From positions 1 to 64,000 of the forward strand of contig NZ_JAATWC010000011.1 of the NCBI RefSeq assembly GCF_012979235.1: a stretch of 64,000 nt of DNA, written 5' to 3'. How positions within the stretch are numbered: the first letter of the stretch is position 1; every line of letters begins with the position of its first letter. The notes beneath the pieces are model-generated. The model did no database searches. It saw nothing but the letters and a program-made list of their open reading frames with translations, and had not been told where the DNA came from. Origin of the DNA: Dissulfurirhabdus thermomarina. Lineage in GTDB: Bacteria > Desulfobacterota > Dissulfuribacteria > Dissulfuribacterales > Dissulfurirhabdaceae. Positions 1 through 8,857 of the stretch are shown here, in pieces. The position numbers were made by a program, and so were the translations under genes.

Positions 1-25
1 GTAGCACCCGCCGCACGCACCCGGT

Positions 26-54
26 TTGACACGGCGGGCGCCGCGGGGCACTAT
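26..54 (+). promoter_or_regulatory. sigma-70-type promoter of the first gene
   Basis: TTGACA at 26-31, a 17-nt spacer, then CACTAT at 49-54, which keeps the important A2, A5 and T6 of the -10 box. Transcription would start near 61 and give a leader of about 40 nt before the GTG at 103. A match by eye only. Confidence 0.5.
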
Positions 55-102
55 GCCCCCGACAGCGGCGCCCCGGCCCACGGCGGCGCCCGGAGAGAGA
101 CC

Positions 103-612
103 GTGACGCCGGCCGCCCCCTCCATCGCCGAAAAGATCGCCCGGGCCCATGCCCTGATGGCCCGCCACGGCCCCGCCCTGCTGGCCGACGGCGAGGTCCG
201 GGACCTCCTCGCCCGCTACCGGGAGGAGGTGGCCCGCACCCGCGATCTCATGCGGCGGCTCGGGGTGGTGGCCCTCTGCGCCCGGTGCGCCGAGCGGACC
301 CCGGGCGGGACCTGCTGCGGCGAGGGCATAGAGGACTGGTACGACGAGTACCTCCTCCTCCTGAACCTCCTCCTGGAGACCCCCATCCCCGAAGAATCCG
401 CCCTGCCGGGCCACTGCCGCTTCCTCGGCCCCGCGGGGTGCCGGCTCACGGCCCGCCACGACTTCTGCGTCAACTACCTCTGCCACCGGGTGCCCGAGAG
501 CCTGGCCCCCGCCGCCCATGCCCGCCTCCAGGCCCAGAACGGGGCGGAGCTCTTCCTCGCCTGGCGCCTCGAGCGCCTGGTCCGGGAGCGCCTGGGCTGG
601 CGGCCGGGCTGA
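103..612 (+). CDS. cysteine-rich YkgJ-like protein
   Basis: A 169-residue soluble protein of unknown function. Eight cysteines cluster as C59-x2-C62, C71-C72, C105, C113, C122 and C127, a pattern like the zinc or iron-sulfur proteins of the YkgJ (CxxCxxCC) type. No signal peptide or membrane segment is visible, so it is probably cytoplasmic. The GTG start at 103 follows GGAGAGAGACC and fits the promoter at 26-54. The radical SAM gene begins about 27 nt after its stop, so the two are probably co-transcribed and it may serve that enzyme. The family call is from the cysteine pattern only. Confidence 0.6.
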   Translation: MTPAAPSIAEKIARAHALMARHGPALLADGEVRDLLARYREEVARTRDLMRRLGVVALCARCAERTPGGTCCGEGIEDWYDEYLLLLNLLLETPIPEESALPGHCRFLGPAGCRLTARHDFCVNYLCHRVPESLAPAAHARLQAQNGAELFLAWRLERLVRERLGWRPG

Positions 613-638
613 AGCCCCGGGCGCGCGGCACGGGACCC

Positions 639-1949
639 GTGCCGGACGTGACCGGCGGCCCGGCCGGGGCAAGGCGGCCGGGGGACGCGGCCCGGATCTC
701 CGGGCTCGAGATCCGGCCGGACCGCCGCGGCCTCCGGGACTTCCCGCCGGTGAGCTACCCGGCGCCCGACGGGCGCTGTCACGAGATCCGCCGGGGGGAC
801 TACACCTTCGAGGTCGGCCTCGACGGGGCGGTCCGGCGCATCCACTCCCGGCGGCCCGACTGGCCGGAACCCGGCGGCTACCTCCGGTGCGGGCTCGCCC
901 ACCGGTGGGTCTACCGGAGCCCCGCCCTCTACGGGGAGACCTTCGCCCTCACGGGCCGCCACTACCTGCCCCACGTCCTGGCCGGCGACCGGTGGACCGG
1001 CTGGGACCCGTGGGCGGGGCCGGCCCTGCACGAGGCGATCCGGGCGTGGGACGAGGCGGCGGCCCTGGCGGCGGAGCTGGCCCCCTCGGTATCGGAGCCG
1101 GCCCTTGCGGCCCTCCTCCGGCGCGTGGGGGCCCACGGCCGCGCCGGCCTCGAGCGCCGGGCCCGGCGGCTGCGCCGGATCCTGCGGGCCCCCCTCCCCG
1201 TCCTGCCGCCGGAGTGCGCCCGCGTGGACTACGCGGTGCTCCCCGTGATCTTGGCGGAGGGATGCCCGTCCGAGTGCCGCTTCTGCCGGTTCAGGACGGG
1301 GGCGGCCTTCCGGCGGCGGCCCTTGGAAGACGTCCGGGCCCAGGCGGAGGGACTCCGGGACCTCCTGGGGCCGGAACTGGTGAACTTCGCCTCGGTCTTC
1401 CTCGGCCAGAACGACGCCCTGGCCGCCGGGGCGGCGGCCGTGGTCGAGGCCGCGGAAGCGGTCCGTGAGGTCCTGCGCCCCCGGGAGGCCTACCACCGCC
1501 GGCCCAGGCTCTTCCTGTTCGCGGACCCGGCCGCCTTCCTCCAGCTCGACGACGCGGCGCTCGAGGCCCTCGGCGCCCTCCCCTTCGAGGGCATCCACGT
1601 GAACGTGGGTCTCGAGTCCCCGGACCCGGAGACCCTGGCCCGCCTCGGAAAGGCCCTCTACCCGGAGGCGGCGGCCGAGGTCCTCCGACGGGCCGAGGCC
1701 GTCAACCGCGCCCCGGGCCCCCTCGAGGTGGGGCTGAACTTCCTGGTCGGATCCGGCCTCCCGGACCGCCACCACCGGCGGCTCGAGGCGATCCTCACGG
1801 CCCCCGGCCGTCCCGTGCCGAAGGGCGCGGTCTACCTGGCCCCCCTGGACTGGCCCCCGGGCTCCTTCAGGGAACTGCGCCGGACGGTGCTCTCCCTGAA
1901 GGCCCGCTCCGCCTGGCCGGTCTTCCTCTACCCGGTGGAACCGGTCTAG
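639..1949 (+). CDS. radical SAM protein of unknown substrate
   Basis: About 436 residues. The SAM [4Fe-4S] motif is C209-P-S-E-C213-R-F-C216 (CxxxCxxC), inside EGCPSECRFCRF. Downstream VNVGLESPDPETLARLGK matches the barrel strand and helix of B12-type or HemN-like radical SAM proteins. The N-terminal 200 residues hold no recognisable domain and include a Tyr/Trp/His-rich stretch. GTG codons at 639 and 648 are both possible starts; the open frame extends further upstream only because the DNA is GC-rich. It follows the Cys-rich gene at 103 and ends 20 nt before the convergent DUF296 gene. Substrate unknown. Confidence 0.75.
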   Translation: MPDVTGGPAGARRPGDAARISGLEIRPDRRGLRDFPPVSYPAPDGRCHEIRRGDYTFEVGLDGAVRRIHSRRPDWPEPGGYLRCGLAHRWVYRSPALYGETFALTGRHYLPHVLAGDRWTGWDPWAGPALHEAIRAWDEAAALAAELAPSVSEPALAALLRRVGAHGRAGLERRARRLRRILRAPLPVLPPECARVDYAVLPVILAEGCPSECRFCRFRTGAAFRRRPLEDVRAQAEGLRDLLGPELVNFASVFLGQNDALAAGAAAVVEAAEAVREVLRPREAYHRRPRLFLFADPAAFLQLDDAALEALGALPFEGIHVNVGLESPDPETLARLGKALYPEAAAEVLRRAEAVNRAPGPLEVGLNFLVGSGLPDRHHRRLEAILTAPGRPVPKGAVYLAPLDWPPGSFRELRRTVLSLKARSAWPVFLYPVEPV

Positions 1950-1969
1950 GGTGGGATTCGCCCGGGGCC

Positions 1970-2416
1970 CTACCCGGGCAGGAGGAGCTCGAGGCCCGTG
2001 GCCGGGTCCCGGCGGCGGACCATCCCGGTGTCGAGGAGCTCGAGGAGCACCACCTCCGCCACGGTCCAGACGCGGACCCCCTCCCGGAGGCACCCCACGC
2101 GGGCCCGGTCCCCGCGGCCGAGGGCGCCGTGCACGTGGAGGCGGGGCCGGCCGTCCTCCCCCGGAAAGAGCGTCCCGGCGGCCACGACCTCGTGGACGCC
2201 CTCCACGGCCGCCCGAACGGGGACCGGCGGCCGCAGGGAACCGTCCGCCGGGCCCACCACCAGGGTCCCGCCGGCGGCCCCCCCGACGAGCAGGCAACAG
2301 GCCGCCGAGAGCTTCCGTTCCGCCGCGAAGGCCTCGATGCAGCCGGGGATTTCGTCCCCGTCCTCGAGCCGCAGCACGAAGACCCGGCCGATGCGCCCCT
2401 CGCGCGAGACCTTCAC
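1970..2416 (-). CDS. DUF296 / PPC (PCC) domain protein
   Basis: 148 residues covering one whole PPC/DUF296 domain: opening FVLRLEDGDEIPGCIEAFA, a central ACCLLVGGAAGGTLVVGP, and the metal-site-like LHVHGALGRGD. Bacterial homologues are small trimeric proteins of poorly known role; the plant versions are fused to AT-hooks. The GTG start overlaps the cobJ stop (GTGA, 2413-2416), so it is translationally coupled to the corrin operon and is its last gene. A link to cobalamin or cobalt handling is suggested by position only. Confidence 0.75.
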   Translation of the reverse strand: MKVSREGRIGRVFVLRLEDGDEIPGCIEAFAAERKLSAACCLLVGGAAGGTLVVGPADGSLRPPVPVRAAVEGVHEVVAAGTLFPGEDGRPRLHVHGALGRGDRARVGCLREGVRVWTVAEVVLLELLDTGMVRRRDPATGLELLLPG

Positions 2417-3213
2417 GCGGTTTCCCCCCCGTCGGCGCCGCCGGGCGCGTCCAGGCGGTACTTCGCCTCGTAGCCCCGGGGGGTCACCATCCGCCCGTTC
2501 CAGGTGAAGGTCCGGCTGTTGCCCACGATCACCGTGGTCTGCATGTCCACGTCGGCCCCGGCGAGTTCCCCGAGGGTGAGGACCCGGACCTCCTCGCCCC
2601 CGCGGGCGGCCCGCCGGACCACCCCTGCCGGGGTGGCCTCGGGCCGGTGGCGGAGGAGGATCTCCACGGCCTCGCCGAGCTGCCGCACCCGGCGGCGGCT
2701 CCGGGGGTTGTAGAGCACCAGCACGAAGTCCGCCGCGGCCGCGGCCTCGACCCGGCGGCGGATCACCTCCCACGGGGTAAGAAGATCGCTCAGGCTGACC
2801 ACGGCGAAGTCGTGGACCAGGGGCGCCCCGAGGAGCGCCGCGCAGGCGTTCAAGGCGGAGATCCCCGGGACGACCCGGACCGGGAGCCCGGCGCCCTCCG
2901 GCCGGGTCCTGAGGACCTCGAAGACGAGCCCCGCCAGGGCGTAGATGCCCGGGTCCCCGCTGCAGACCAGGGCCACGCGGCGGCCCGAGAGGGCCTGGTC
3001 CACCGCGAACCGGCAGCGGTCCACCTCCTGGCGCATGCCGGTGGCATGGACCTCCTGGCCGGGCCGGAGGACCGGCGCCAGGAGATCCACGTAGGTCTTG
3101 TACCCCACCACCACCTCCGCCGCCCGCAGGCACTCGGCGGCGGCGGGGGGCAGCCACGCCGGGTCCCCCGGGCCTATGCCGACAACGTCCAGTCTCGCCG
3201 TGCCAGCGCGAAT
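2413..3213 (-). CDS. cobJ: precorrin-3B / cobalt-precorrin-3 C17-methyltransferase
   Basis: Catalyses C17 methylation and ring contraction in cobalamin synthesis (CobJ in the aerobic and CbiH in the anaerobic nomenclature). About 266 residues: LDVVGIGPGDPAWL (SAM-binding loop), VVGYKTYVDLL, CSGDPGIYALAG, VVPGISALNACAALLGAPL and LVLYNPRS are all typical of the tetrapyrrole methylase fold. The start is unusual. The frame has no ATG, GTG or TTG near the conserved N-terminus. The best candidate is an ATT at 3211-3213, with AAAGGAG about 8 nt upstream, lying inside the end of the cbiG frame (40-nt overlap). A CTG slightly further in is the alternative. Confidence 0.85.
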   Translation of the reverse strand: MRAGTARLDVVGIGPGDPAWLPPAAAECLRAAEVVVGYKTYVDLLAPVLRPGQEVHATGMRQEVDRCRFAVDQALSGRRVALVCSGDPGIYALAGLVFEVLRTRPEGAGLPVRVVPGISALNACAALLGAPLVHDFAVVSLSDLLTPWEVIRRRVEAAAAADFVLVLYNPRSRRRVRQLGEAVEILLRHRPEATPAGVVRRAARGGEEVRVLTLGELAGADVDMQTTVIVGNSRTFTWNGRMVTPRGYEAKYRLDAPGGADGGETA

Positions 3214-5183
3214 GTGACCGCTCCTTTCTTCTCCTTCGGGACCAGGAGACGCCCGCCGCCCGAGGCGAGGATCGCCGCGGGCTCGGCCACCCCGTGGGCC
3301 CCCACCGCCCGGGCCACCCGGGATGAAGGCCGGCGCACCGGGACCCGGTCGAGCTCCGCCGCCGGGAAGCAGTGCAGCGGGAGGTGCCAGCGCCGGGCCA
3401 GTTCCACGAGGCCCGGCTCGTCCCGCTTGACATCGATGGTGGCCAGGCAGAAGAGGGCCTCCCGGGCCGCGCCGTGGGCCTCGAGGAAGGCCTCGGCCTG
3501 CCGCTCCAGGACCGCCGCGGAGGTCCCCCGGTTGCACCCCACCCCCAGGGCGAGGACGGGCGGAAAGAGCCGCAGGATGGGAGAGGCGCCGGGCAGCTCG
3601 TAGGGGCTCACCACCACGTCGGCGGTCTCGACCTCGGCGGCGGCCTCGAGCCCCCGGGGCAGCGCCGCCACCCGGCAGTCGGTGTAGAGGGTGAGCCGAC
3701 CCTTGGCCACCAGGGCCGAGGCGGCCAGCTTGAAGGCCTCGAAATCCCGGACGCGGAGGTCCCGTTCCATGGCCCAGGCGTCCAGGGCCACCAGGCCGAG
3801 GGTGTCCGAGGCCGTGGTGACCACGGCCTCTCCCCCCGTCAGCTCGGCCACGACCCGGGCCAGGTGGTTGGCCCCGCCGAGATGGCCGGAGAGGAGACTG
3901 ACGGCGTGGCGCCCCCGCTCGTCCACCACCACCACCGCCGGGTCGGTGCGCTTGTCCTTGAGGTAGGGGGCGAGGAACCGGAGGACGATCCCCGCCGCCA
4001 TGACGAAGACCAGGCCGCGCCCCCAGGCCCACCGGGCCTCCAGGGCCCCGGGACGCCGCAGATCGGCGTAGGGCAGGATCTCGGACCCCGGGACGGCGGC
4101 GGCGATCCGTTCCGCCAGGACCCGGCCGCCCGGGGTCACGTAGACCAGGGTGAGCCGTCCCCTGCTCCAGGCGGCGGGGGATGGGCCCTCCCCGGCGGGA
4201 CCGGCGGGGGCCTCCGGAAAACCCGCCTCCGGGTAGGCATACCCACCGGAGTCCCACCCGTGGAAGGCCCCCGCCACTTTCGGCGGCGCCTCCGGGGCCG
4301 GCCCGGCCGCCGCCGGGGCCGACTCCGCCCAGGAGGGCGGCTCCGGCGCCCGCACCCGGGCGGAGTCGGCGGGCGGCCGCACCTCGGCCTCCCGGAAACC
4401 ATGGCCGAAGGAAGGGGCATAGAGCAGGGAACGGCGGCCGAGGTCCAGCTCGGAGGCCGCCAGGGCCCGGCCCACCAGGATGACGGCGGTCTTCCGGATC
4501 CCCGCCCGTTCCGCCTCGTCCGCGATGGTGGCCAGAGTCCCCCGGACCACACGCTCGGCGGGACGACTCGCCTCCGCCACCACAACGGCCGGGGTGTCCG
4601 GCTCCCGGCCCCCGTCCACCAGGGCGCGGACCACCCGGCGGAGGTGGCCGGCGCTGAGGTAGAGCACCAGGGTCCCCCCCGCGGCGGCGAGCCGGGCGAG
4701 GTCCTCGCCGGGCGGGACGGGGGTCTTCCCCCCGATGCGGGAGAAGATCACGGTCTGGCTCACGCCGGGGATGGTGAGCTCCTGGCCGATGGCCGCGGCG
4801 GCGGCGAATCCCGCGGTGACCCCAGGGACGATCCGGTAGGGGATCCCCGCCCGCCTGAGGCCCTCGATCTGCTCCTGGACGGCGCTGTAGAGGGCGGGGT
4901 CGCCGGTGTGGAGGCGGACCACCCGCCGGCCGGCCCGGGCCGCCGACACCATGAGGTCCAGGGCCTCCTCGAGGGTCATCCCGGCGGAGCTGCGGACCTC
5001 AGCGCGGAGGCCGGCCACCACCTCGGCCGGTACCAGGGAGCCCGTGTAGAGGACGAGGTCGGCCTCCCGGAGGAGCCGGGCGCCGAGCACGGTGAGGAGC
5101 TCCGGGTCCCCGGGCCCCGCCCCCACGAAGGCGACGGGGTACGGCGGGGCGGAATGCTGCTCGGGATCCGGGTAGGGCGACAT
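3174..5183 (-). CDS. cbiF-cbiG: CbiF-CbiG fusion: cobalt-precorrin-4 methyltransferase / cobalt-precorrin-5A hydrolase
   Basis: A 669-residue fusion of two consecutive anaerobic corrin enzymes. Residues about 15-270 are CbiF/CobM (C11 methyltransferase): VAFVGAGPGDPELLT, LHTGDPALYSA, RIVPGVTAGFAAAA. A Pro/Ala-rich linker of about 75 residues follows. Residues about 345-665 are CbiG, which opens the delta-lactone and releases the C20 fragment as acetaldehyde: GLVFVMAAGIVLRFLAPYLKDK, the middle-domain SLLSGHLGGANHLA, and the C-terminal ALGVGCNRGTS. ATG start with GAGG at a good distance. CbiG is used in the cobalt-early route, so this points to anaerobic B12 synthesis. It is followed by cobJ with overlap. 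Confidence 0.93.
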   Translation of the reverse strand: MSPYPDPEQHSAPPYPVAFVGAGPGDPELLTVLGARLLREADLVLYTGSLVPAEVVAGLRAEVRSSAGMTLEEALDLMVSAARAGRRVVRLHTGDPALYSAVQEQIEGLRRAGIPYRIVPGVTAGFAAAAAIGQELTIPGVSQTVIFSRIGGKTPVPPGEDLARLAAAGGTLVLYLSAGHLRRVVRALVDGGREPDTPAVVVAEASRPAERVVRGTLATIADEAERAGIRKTAVILVGRALAASELDLGRRSLLYAPSFGHGFREAEVRPPADSARVRAPEPPSWAESAPAAAGPAPEAPPKVAGAFHGWDSGGYAYPEAGFPEAPAGPAGEGPSPAAWSRGRLTLVYVTPGGRVLAERIAAAVPGSEILPYADLRRPGALEARWAWGRGLVFVMAAGIVLRFLAPYLKDKRTDPAVVVVDERGRHAVSLLSGHLGGANHLARVVAELTGGEAVVTTASDTLGLVALDAWAMERDLRVRDFEAFKLAASALVAKGRLTLYTDCRVAALPRGLEAAAEVETADVVVSPYELPGASPILRLFPPVLALGVGCNRGTSAAVLERQAEAFLEAHGAAREALFCLATIDVKRDEPGLVELARRWHLPLHCFPAAELDRVPVRRPSSRVARAVGAHGVAEPAAILASGGGRLLVPKEKKGAVTFALARRDWTLSA

Positions 5184-5277
5184 GGACGGGGCCTCGGCGG
5201 AAACGGGGTTCGAGGCCGAAGCTTAAACCACGGGCCCGGCGGCGACAACCGGCAGCCTGCGCCCGGCCCCGTCCCCC

Positions 5278-6489
5278 CTAGCCGCCGACCACGCTGGCCA
5301 TCTTGAAGATGGGCAGATACATGGCGATGATGATGGAGCCCACGGACCCGCCGAGGAAGACGATCATGAAGGGCTCGATCATGCTGGTGAGCCCGTCCAC
5401 GGCGGTGTCCACCTCCTCGTCGTAGAAGTCGGCGATCTTGTTCAGCATCTCGTCCAGGGCGCCGCTGGTCTCGCCCACCCCGATCATGGAGACCACCATG
5501 CTCGGGAAGATGCCGCTCTCCTCCAGGGGCTGGGCGATGGTCCGGCCCTCGCTGATGCTCGCCCGGACCTGGTAGATGGCCTCCTCCACGATGCGGTTGC
5601 CGGCGGTGCCGGCGGCCACGTTGAGGGCCTCGATGATGGCGACGCCGCTGTTCAGGAGGGTCCCGAGCGTCCGGGTGAACTTGGCCACCGCGACCTTCTT
5701 GAGAAGGATCCCGAAGACCGGGGCCTTGAGGAGGAGCCGGTCCACCACCTTCCGCCCGGCGTCGGTGGCGTAGTAGCGCTTGAAGAGGAAGACGGCCACC
5801 ACGGCGGCCCCGATCCCGGCGAGGAAGTACTTCTTGACCAGCTTGCTGATGTCGATGACCAGCTGGGTGGGCCCGGGGAGGGCCCCGCCGAAGTCGGCGA
5901 ACATCTTCTCGAAGGTGGGGATCACGAAGATCATGATCACCGCGAGGACGCCGCCCGCGATGCAGAGGACGATGGCCGGGTAGGTCATGGCGCTCTTCAC
6001 CTTGGCCTTCAGCCGCTCGGCCTTTTCCATGTACTCGGCCAGGCGGTTCAGGACCTCGTCGAGGTTGCCGCCGATCTCGCCGGCCTGGACCATGTTGCAG
6101 TAGAGCCCGTCGAACTGCTTGGGATGCTTGCGGAGGGCGTCGGCGAAGGTCCCGCCGCCCTCCACGTCGGCCTTGATCCCCTTCAGGATGACCTGGAAGG
6201 TCTTGTTCTCCTGCTGGGTGGCCAGGACGTCCAGGGCCTGGATGAGCGGGAGCCCCGCGTCGATCATGGTGGAGAGCTGGCGGGTGAAGACCACCACGTC
6301 CTTGGTCTTCACCTTGGGCTGGAGGAAGGCGACGTTCTCGAAGAGGTCCTTGGGCTTCTTCTTGACCTTGGTGGGGGTGATGCGCTGGCGCTGGAGGACG
6401 AGGCGCAGGGTCTTCTCGTCCTGGGCCTCGAGCTCGCCCTTGCGCTTCTCCCCGCTCCGCGTGGTCCCTTCCCAGATGTAGACCGGCAT
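5278..6489 (-). CDS. pilC: type IV pilus / type II secretion inner-membrane platform protein PilC
   Basis: A 403-residue protein of the GspF/PilC family: two cytoplasmic T2SSF four-helix domains separated and ended by membrane segments. The first domain has VVFTRQLSTMIDAGLPL, then MVQAGEIGGNLDEVLNRLAEY and a membrane span around AIVLCIAGGVLAVIMIFVI. The second repeats the pattern with FTRTLGTLLNSGVAI and MIGVGETSGALDEML and ends in the last span. It anchors the pilus assembly ATPase. SD AAGGAG sits 9 nt before the ATG. No other pilus gene is next to it. Confidence 0.93.
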   Translation of the reverse strand: MPVYIWEGTTRSGEKRKGELEAQDEKTLRLVLQRQRITPTKVKKKPKDLFENVAFLQPKVKTKDVVVFTRQLSTMIDAGLPLIQALDVLATQQENKTFQVILKGIKADVEGGGTFADALRKHPKQFDGLYCNMVQAGEIGGNLDEVLNRLAEYMEKAERLKAKVKSAMTYPAIVLCIAGGVLAVIMIFVIPTFEKMFADFGGALPGPTQLVIDISKLVKKYFLAGIGAAVVAVFLFKRYYATDAGRKVVDRLLLKAPVFGILLKKVAVAKFTRTLGTLLNSGVAIIEALNVAAGTAGNRIVEEAIYQVRASISEGRTIAQPLEESGIFPSMVVSMIGVGETSGALDEMLNKIADFYDEEVDTAVDGLTSMIEPFMIVFLGGSVGSIIIAMYLPIFKMASVVGG

Positions 6490-6559
6490 GGCTGCTGCTC
6501 CTTCGCCCTCGGGCGGTTTCCCGGCGTCCGGCGGCCGAGCGCCTCACTCCCTCCTATCG

Positions 6560-6591
6560 GCCCCGGGCCCGCCGGACTTGAGGCCCGGGGC
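6560..6591 (-). other. strong GC hairpin upstream of pilC
   Basis: GCCCCGGGCC at 6560-6569 pairs perfectly with GGCCCGGGGC at 6582-6591 (10 bp, 12-nt loop), between the end of the DUF167 gene and pilC. No T-run follows in the minus direction, so it is not a standard terminator. It may limit readthrough from the aro operon or protect an mRNA end. Confidence 0.35.
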
Positions 6592-6606
6592 GGCGCCCCC
6601 GGGGGG

Positions 6607-6906
6607 CTAGGATTCCGGCAGGCGCCGGCGGACCTCGGCGGCGGAGAGCCCCGCGAGGAGGAAGGCCTTCTCGCGTCCCCGCGCCCCGGCCCGGAGCCGG
6701 ACCCTGGACCGGGCAAGGCCGAAGAACTTGGCCAGAAACCGGGTGCACGCCTCGTTGGCCGCGCCCTCCACCGGCGGGGCCTGGACCCGGAGCCGCACGA
6801 GGTCGCCGTGGCGGCCCGCGAATTCCGTCCGGGAGGCCCGGGGCTGCACCCGGACCCGGAGGACGGCCCCCTCCGGGGTGTCCGCGAGGTACGGGGGAAG
6901 GTCCAC
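6607..6906 (-). CDS. DUF167 (YggU-type) protein
   Basis: A 99-residue protein of the DUF167 family: LRVRVQPRASRTEFAGRHG, then the signature LRVQAPPVEGAANEAC, then FFGLARSRVRLRAGARGREK. Function unknown; members are small, soluble and widespread. I chose the GTG at 6906, 14 nt after the tyrA stop; the codons further upstream in frame (GTA and others) are not starts. It is the last gene of the acn-aro-tyrA operon. Confidence 0.85.
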   Translation of the reverse strand: MDLPPYLADTPEGAVLRVRVQPRASRTEFAGRHGDLVRLRVQAPPVEGAANEACTRFLAKFFGLARSRVRLRAGARGREKAFLLAGLSAAEVRRRLPES

Positions 6907-6920
6907 GGCGCCCGGCCCCG

Positions 6921-7769
6921 TTACCCTTCCCCCGGGATCCGGCCGCACCCCTTCGCCAACCGGGCCCCCAGGGCCTGGGCCGCCCGGAAGCAGCGGCCGA
7001 AACCCTCCATGTCGCCCGCCGCCAGGAGGGCGCGAAGCCGCTCCGCCTTGCCGCAGAAGCGGTCCAGCACCGCGGCGGCATGGGGGTTCCCCCCCTGGAT
7101 GGCGGCGTAGAGGGCCGGGTCCTGCTGGGCGAGGCGGGCGAGGATCTCCACCTGGCGCTGGAAGCTGGGGGTGGCCAGGGCGGCGATGTCGCACAGCTCC
7201 GCCGCCGTGGTCTCGGCGGCGGCCTGCCCAAGCGCCACCAGGATGAAGTGGTTGAGCGCCTGGACCCAGGCCATGGCCCGGTCGTGGCGCTCCGCGGAAA
7301 GGACCACGGTCTGGACCCCGCGGCGCCGGAAGACGCCCTCCCACCAGCGGATCCACACCTCGCCCCGCCCGGGGCAGAGGGCCACCCGGAGGCCCGCCGC
7401 CTCGGTCTCCCCGGGGCCGAAGAGGGGATGGGTGCCGGCCACCTCGCACCGGGCCGCCTCCAGCATGACCGCCACCTGGGGCGCCTTGAGGGAACAGAGG
7501 TCGGTGAGGAAGGCCGCTTCCCGCATCCGGGGTCCCACCCGGGCGGCCACCTCCCCGAAGGCCTCCATGGGGACGGCCAGGATCACCACGTCGCACCGGG
7601 CCGCCAGGTCCTCCGGCGAAAGGGACGTCGCGAGATCCGCCACGAGCACCTCGTATCCCTCCCCCCGGAGGAAGGCCTCGAACCAGCGGCCCATCCGCCC
7701 GAGCCCCCCCACGATCCCGATCACGGGGGCGGCCACGGGCGGCGGCGGGAACCCGGATGGGTCCGTCAT
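6921..7769 (-). CDS. tyrA: prephenate dehydrogenase
   Basis: Oxidatively decarboxylates prephenate to 4-hydroxyphenylpyruvate for tyrosine, using NAD(P). 282 residues. The Rossmann motif [13 protein letters not shown] is near residue 20, ADLATSL closes the second strand, and [11 protein letters not shown] carries the catalytic His of the family. The remainder is the helical dimerisation domain ([14 protein letters not shown]). No ACT or chorismate mutase domain is fused. Its ATG overlaps the aroC stop (7766-7769), placing it directly after the enzymes that make its precursor. Confidence 0.92.
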   Translation of the reverse strand: MTDPSGFPPPPVAAPVIGIVGGLGRMGRWFEAFLRGEGYEVLVADLATSLSPEDLAARCDVVILAVPMEAFGEVAARVGPRMREAAFLTDLCSLKAPQVAVMLEAARCEVAGTHPLFGPGETEAAGLRVALCPGRGEVWIRWWEGVFRRRGVQTVVLSAERHDRAMAWVQALNHFILVALGQAAAETTAAELCDIAALATPSFQRQVEILARLAQQDPALYAAIQGGNPHAAAVLDRFCGKAERLRALLAAGDMEGFGRCFRAAQALGARLAKGCGRIPGEG

Positions 7770-8857
7770 CGTCCCTCCCCCGGCCAGTCGATCGCCTGGC
7801 CCTGCCCCCGGGCCCGGAGGACGTGGTCGGCCAGCACCAGGCGCACCATGGCCTGGCAGACCGGCACGATGCGCGGGATGGCCGAGGCGTCGTGCCGGCC
7901 CCCCACGCGGAGTTCCACGGCCTCGCCCCGGAGGTTCACGGTCCGCTGCGGGCGGGCGATGGAGGGGATGGGCTTCACCGCCGCCCGGATCACCAGCTCG
8001 TCGCCGTTGGAGATCCCGGCGAGGATCCCGCCAGCGTTGTTTCCCTCGAAGCCGGCCGGGGTGATGGGGTCGTTGTGCTCGGACCCGGTCATCTCCGCGG
8101 CCCGGAACCCAGCCCCGATCTCCACGCCCTTCACCGCGCCGATGGACATGAGGGCCCCGGCGAGTTCCCCGTCGAGCTTCCCGAAGACGGGCTCCCCGAG
8201 CCCGGCCGGCACCCCGGCGGCCCGCACCTCCACCACGCCGCCCACGGAGTCGCCCGCCGCCCGGGCCTCGGCCACCCGGGCCTCCATCCGGGCGGCGGCC
8301 TCCGGGTCGGGGCAGAAGAGGCGGTTGGTCTCGATGGCCTCCGGGTCGAAGGCGCGGGCCCGGACCCCCCCGAGGGCCACGGTGTACGCCGTCACCCGGA
8401 TGCCCAGGCGGTCGAGGAGGACCTGGGCCACGGCCCCCGCCGCCACCCGGGCGGCGGTCTCCCGCCCGGAGGCCCGGCCGCCGCCCCGGTGGTCCCGGAT
8501 GCCGTACTTGGCCTGGTAGGTGATGTCCCCGTGGCCGGGCCGGAAGACCTCCCGCAGGGCGTCGTAGGCCTCGCTCCGGGCGTCCCGGTTCCAGATGAGG
8601 AGCGAGATGGGCGTCCCGGTGGTCCGCCCCTCGAAGACGCCGGAGAGGATCTCCACCCGGTCGGGCTCCGACCGGGCGGTCTCCGCGGGGCCGCCCTTTC
8701 CGGGACGGCGGAGATCCAAGGCGGCCTGGACCACCGCCTCGGTGAGGGGCAGGCGGGGCGGGCAGCCGTCGATCACCGCCCCGATGGCCGGGCCGTGGGA
8801 TTCGCCCCAGGTGGTCACCCGGAAGAGCTGGCCGAAGGTGTTGCCGGGCATGGTCAT
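7766..8857 (-). CDS. aroC: chorismate synthase
   Basis: Converts EPSP to chorismate with reduced FMN, the last shikimate step. 363 residues. N-terminal [18 protein letters not shown] is the family signature, followed by [33 protein letters not shown] and the C-terminal [16 protein letters not shown]. Its ATG overlaps the aroK stop (ATGA, 8854-8857). A second ATG two codons in is equally possible. Fourth shikimate gene in the operon. Confidence 0.97.
   Translation of the reverse strand: MTMPGNTFGQLFRVTTWGESHGPAIGAVIDGCPPRLPLTEAVVQAALDLRRPGKGGPAETARSEPDRVEILSGVFEGRTTGTPISLLIWNRDARSEAYDALREVFRPGHGDITYQAKYGIRDHRGGGRASGRETAARVAAGAVAQVLLDRLGIRVTAYTVALGGVRARAFDPEAIETNRLFCPDPEAAARMEARVAEARAAGDSVGGVVEVRAAGVPAGLGEPVFGKLDGELAGALMSIGAVKGVEIGAGFRAAEMTGSEHNDPITPAGFEGNNAGGILAGISNGDELVIRAAVKPIPSIARPQRTVNLRGEAVELRVGGRHDASAIPRIVPVCQAMVRLVLADHVLRARGQGQAIDWPGEGR

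Noticed and set aside
3174-3240. Programmed frameshift joining CbiG and CobJ
   Set aside because: The overlap GAGAAGAAAGGAG does not form a standard slippery heptamer, and AAAGGAG is well placed as an SD for a separate start.
5184-5277. Cobalamin riboswitch before the cbi genes
   Set aside because: Only 94 nt lie between pilC and cbiF-cbiG, with no B12-box-like sequence; too short for the full element.
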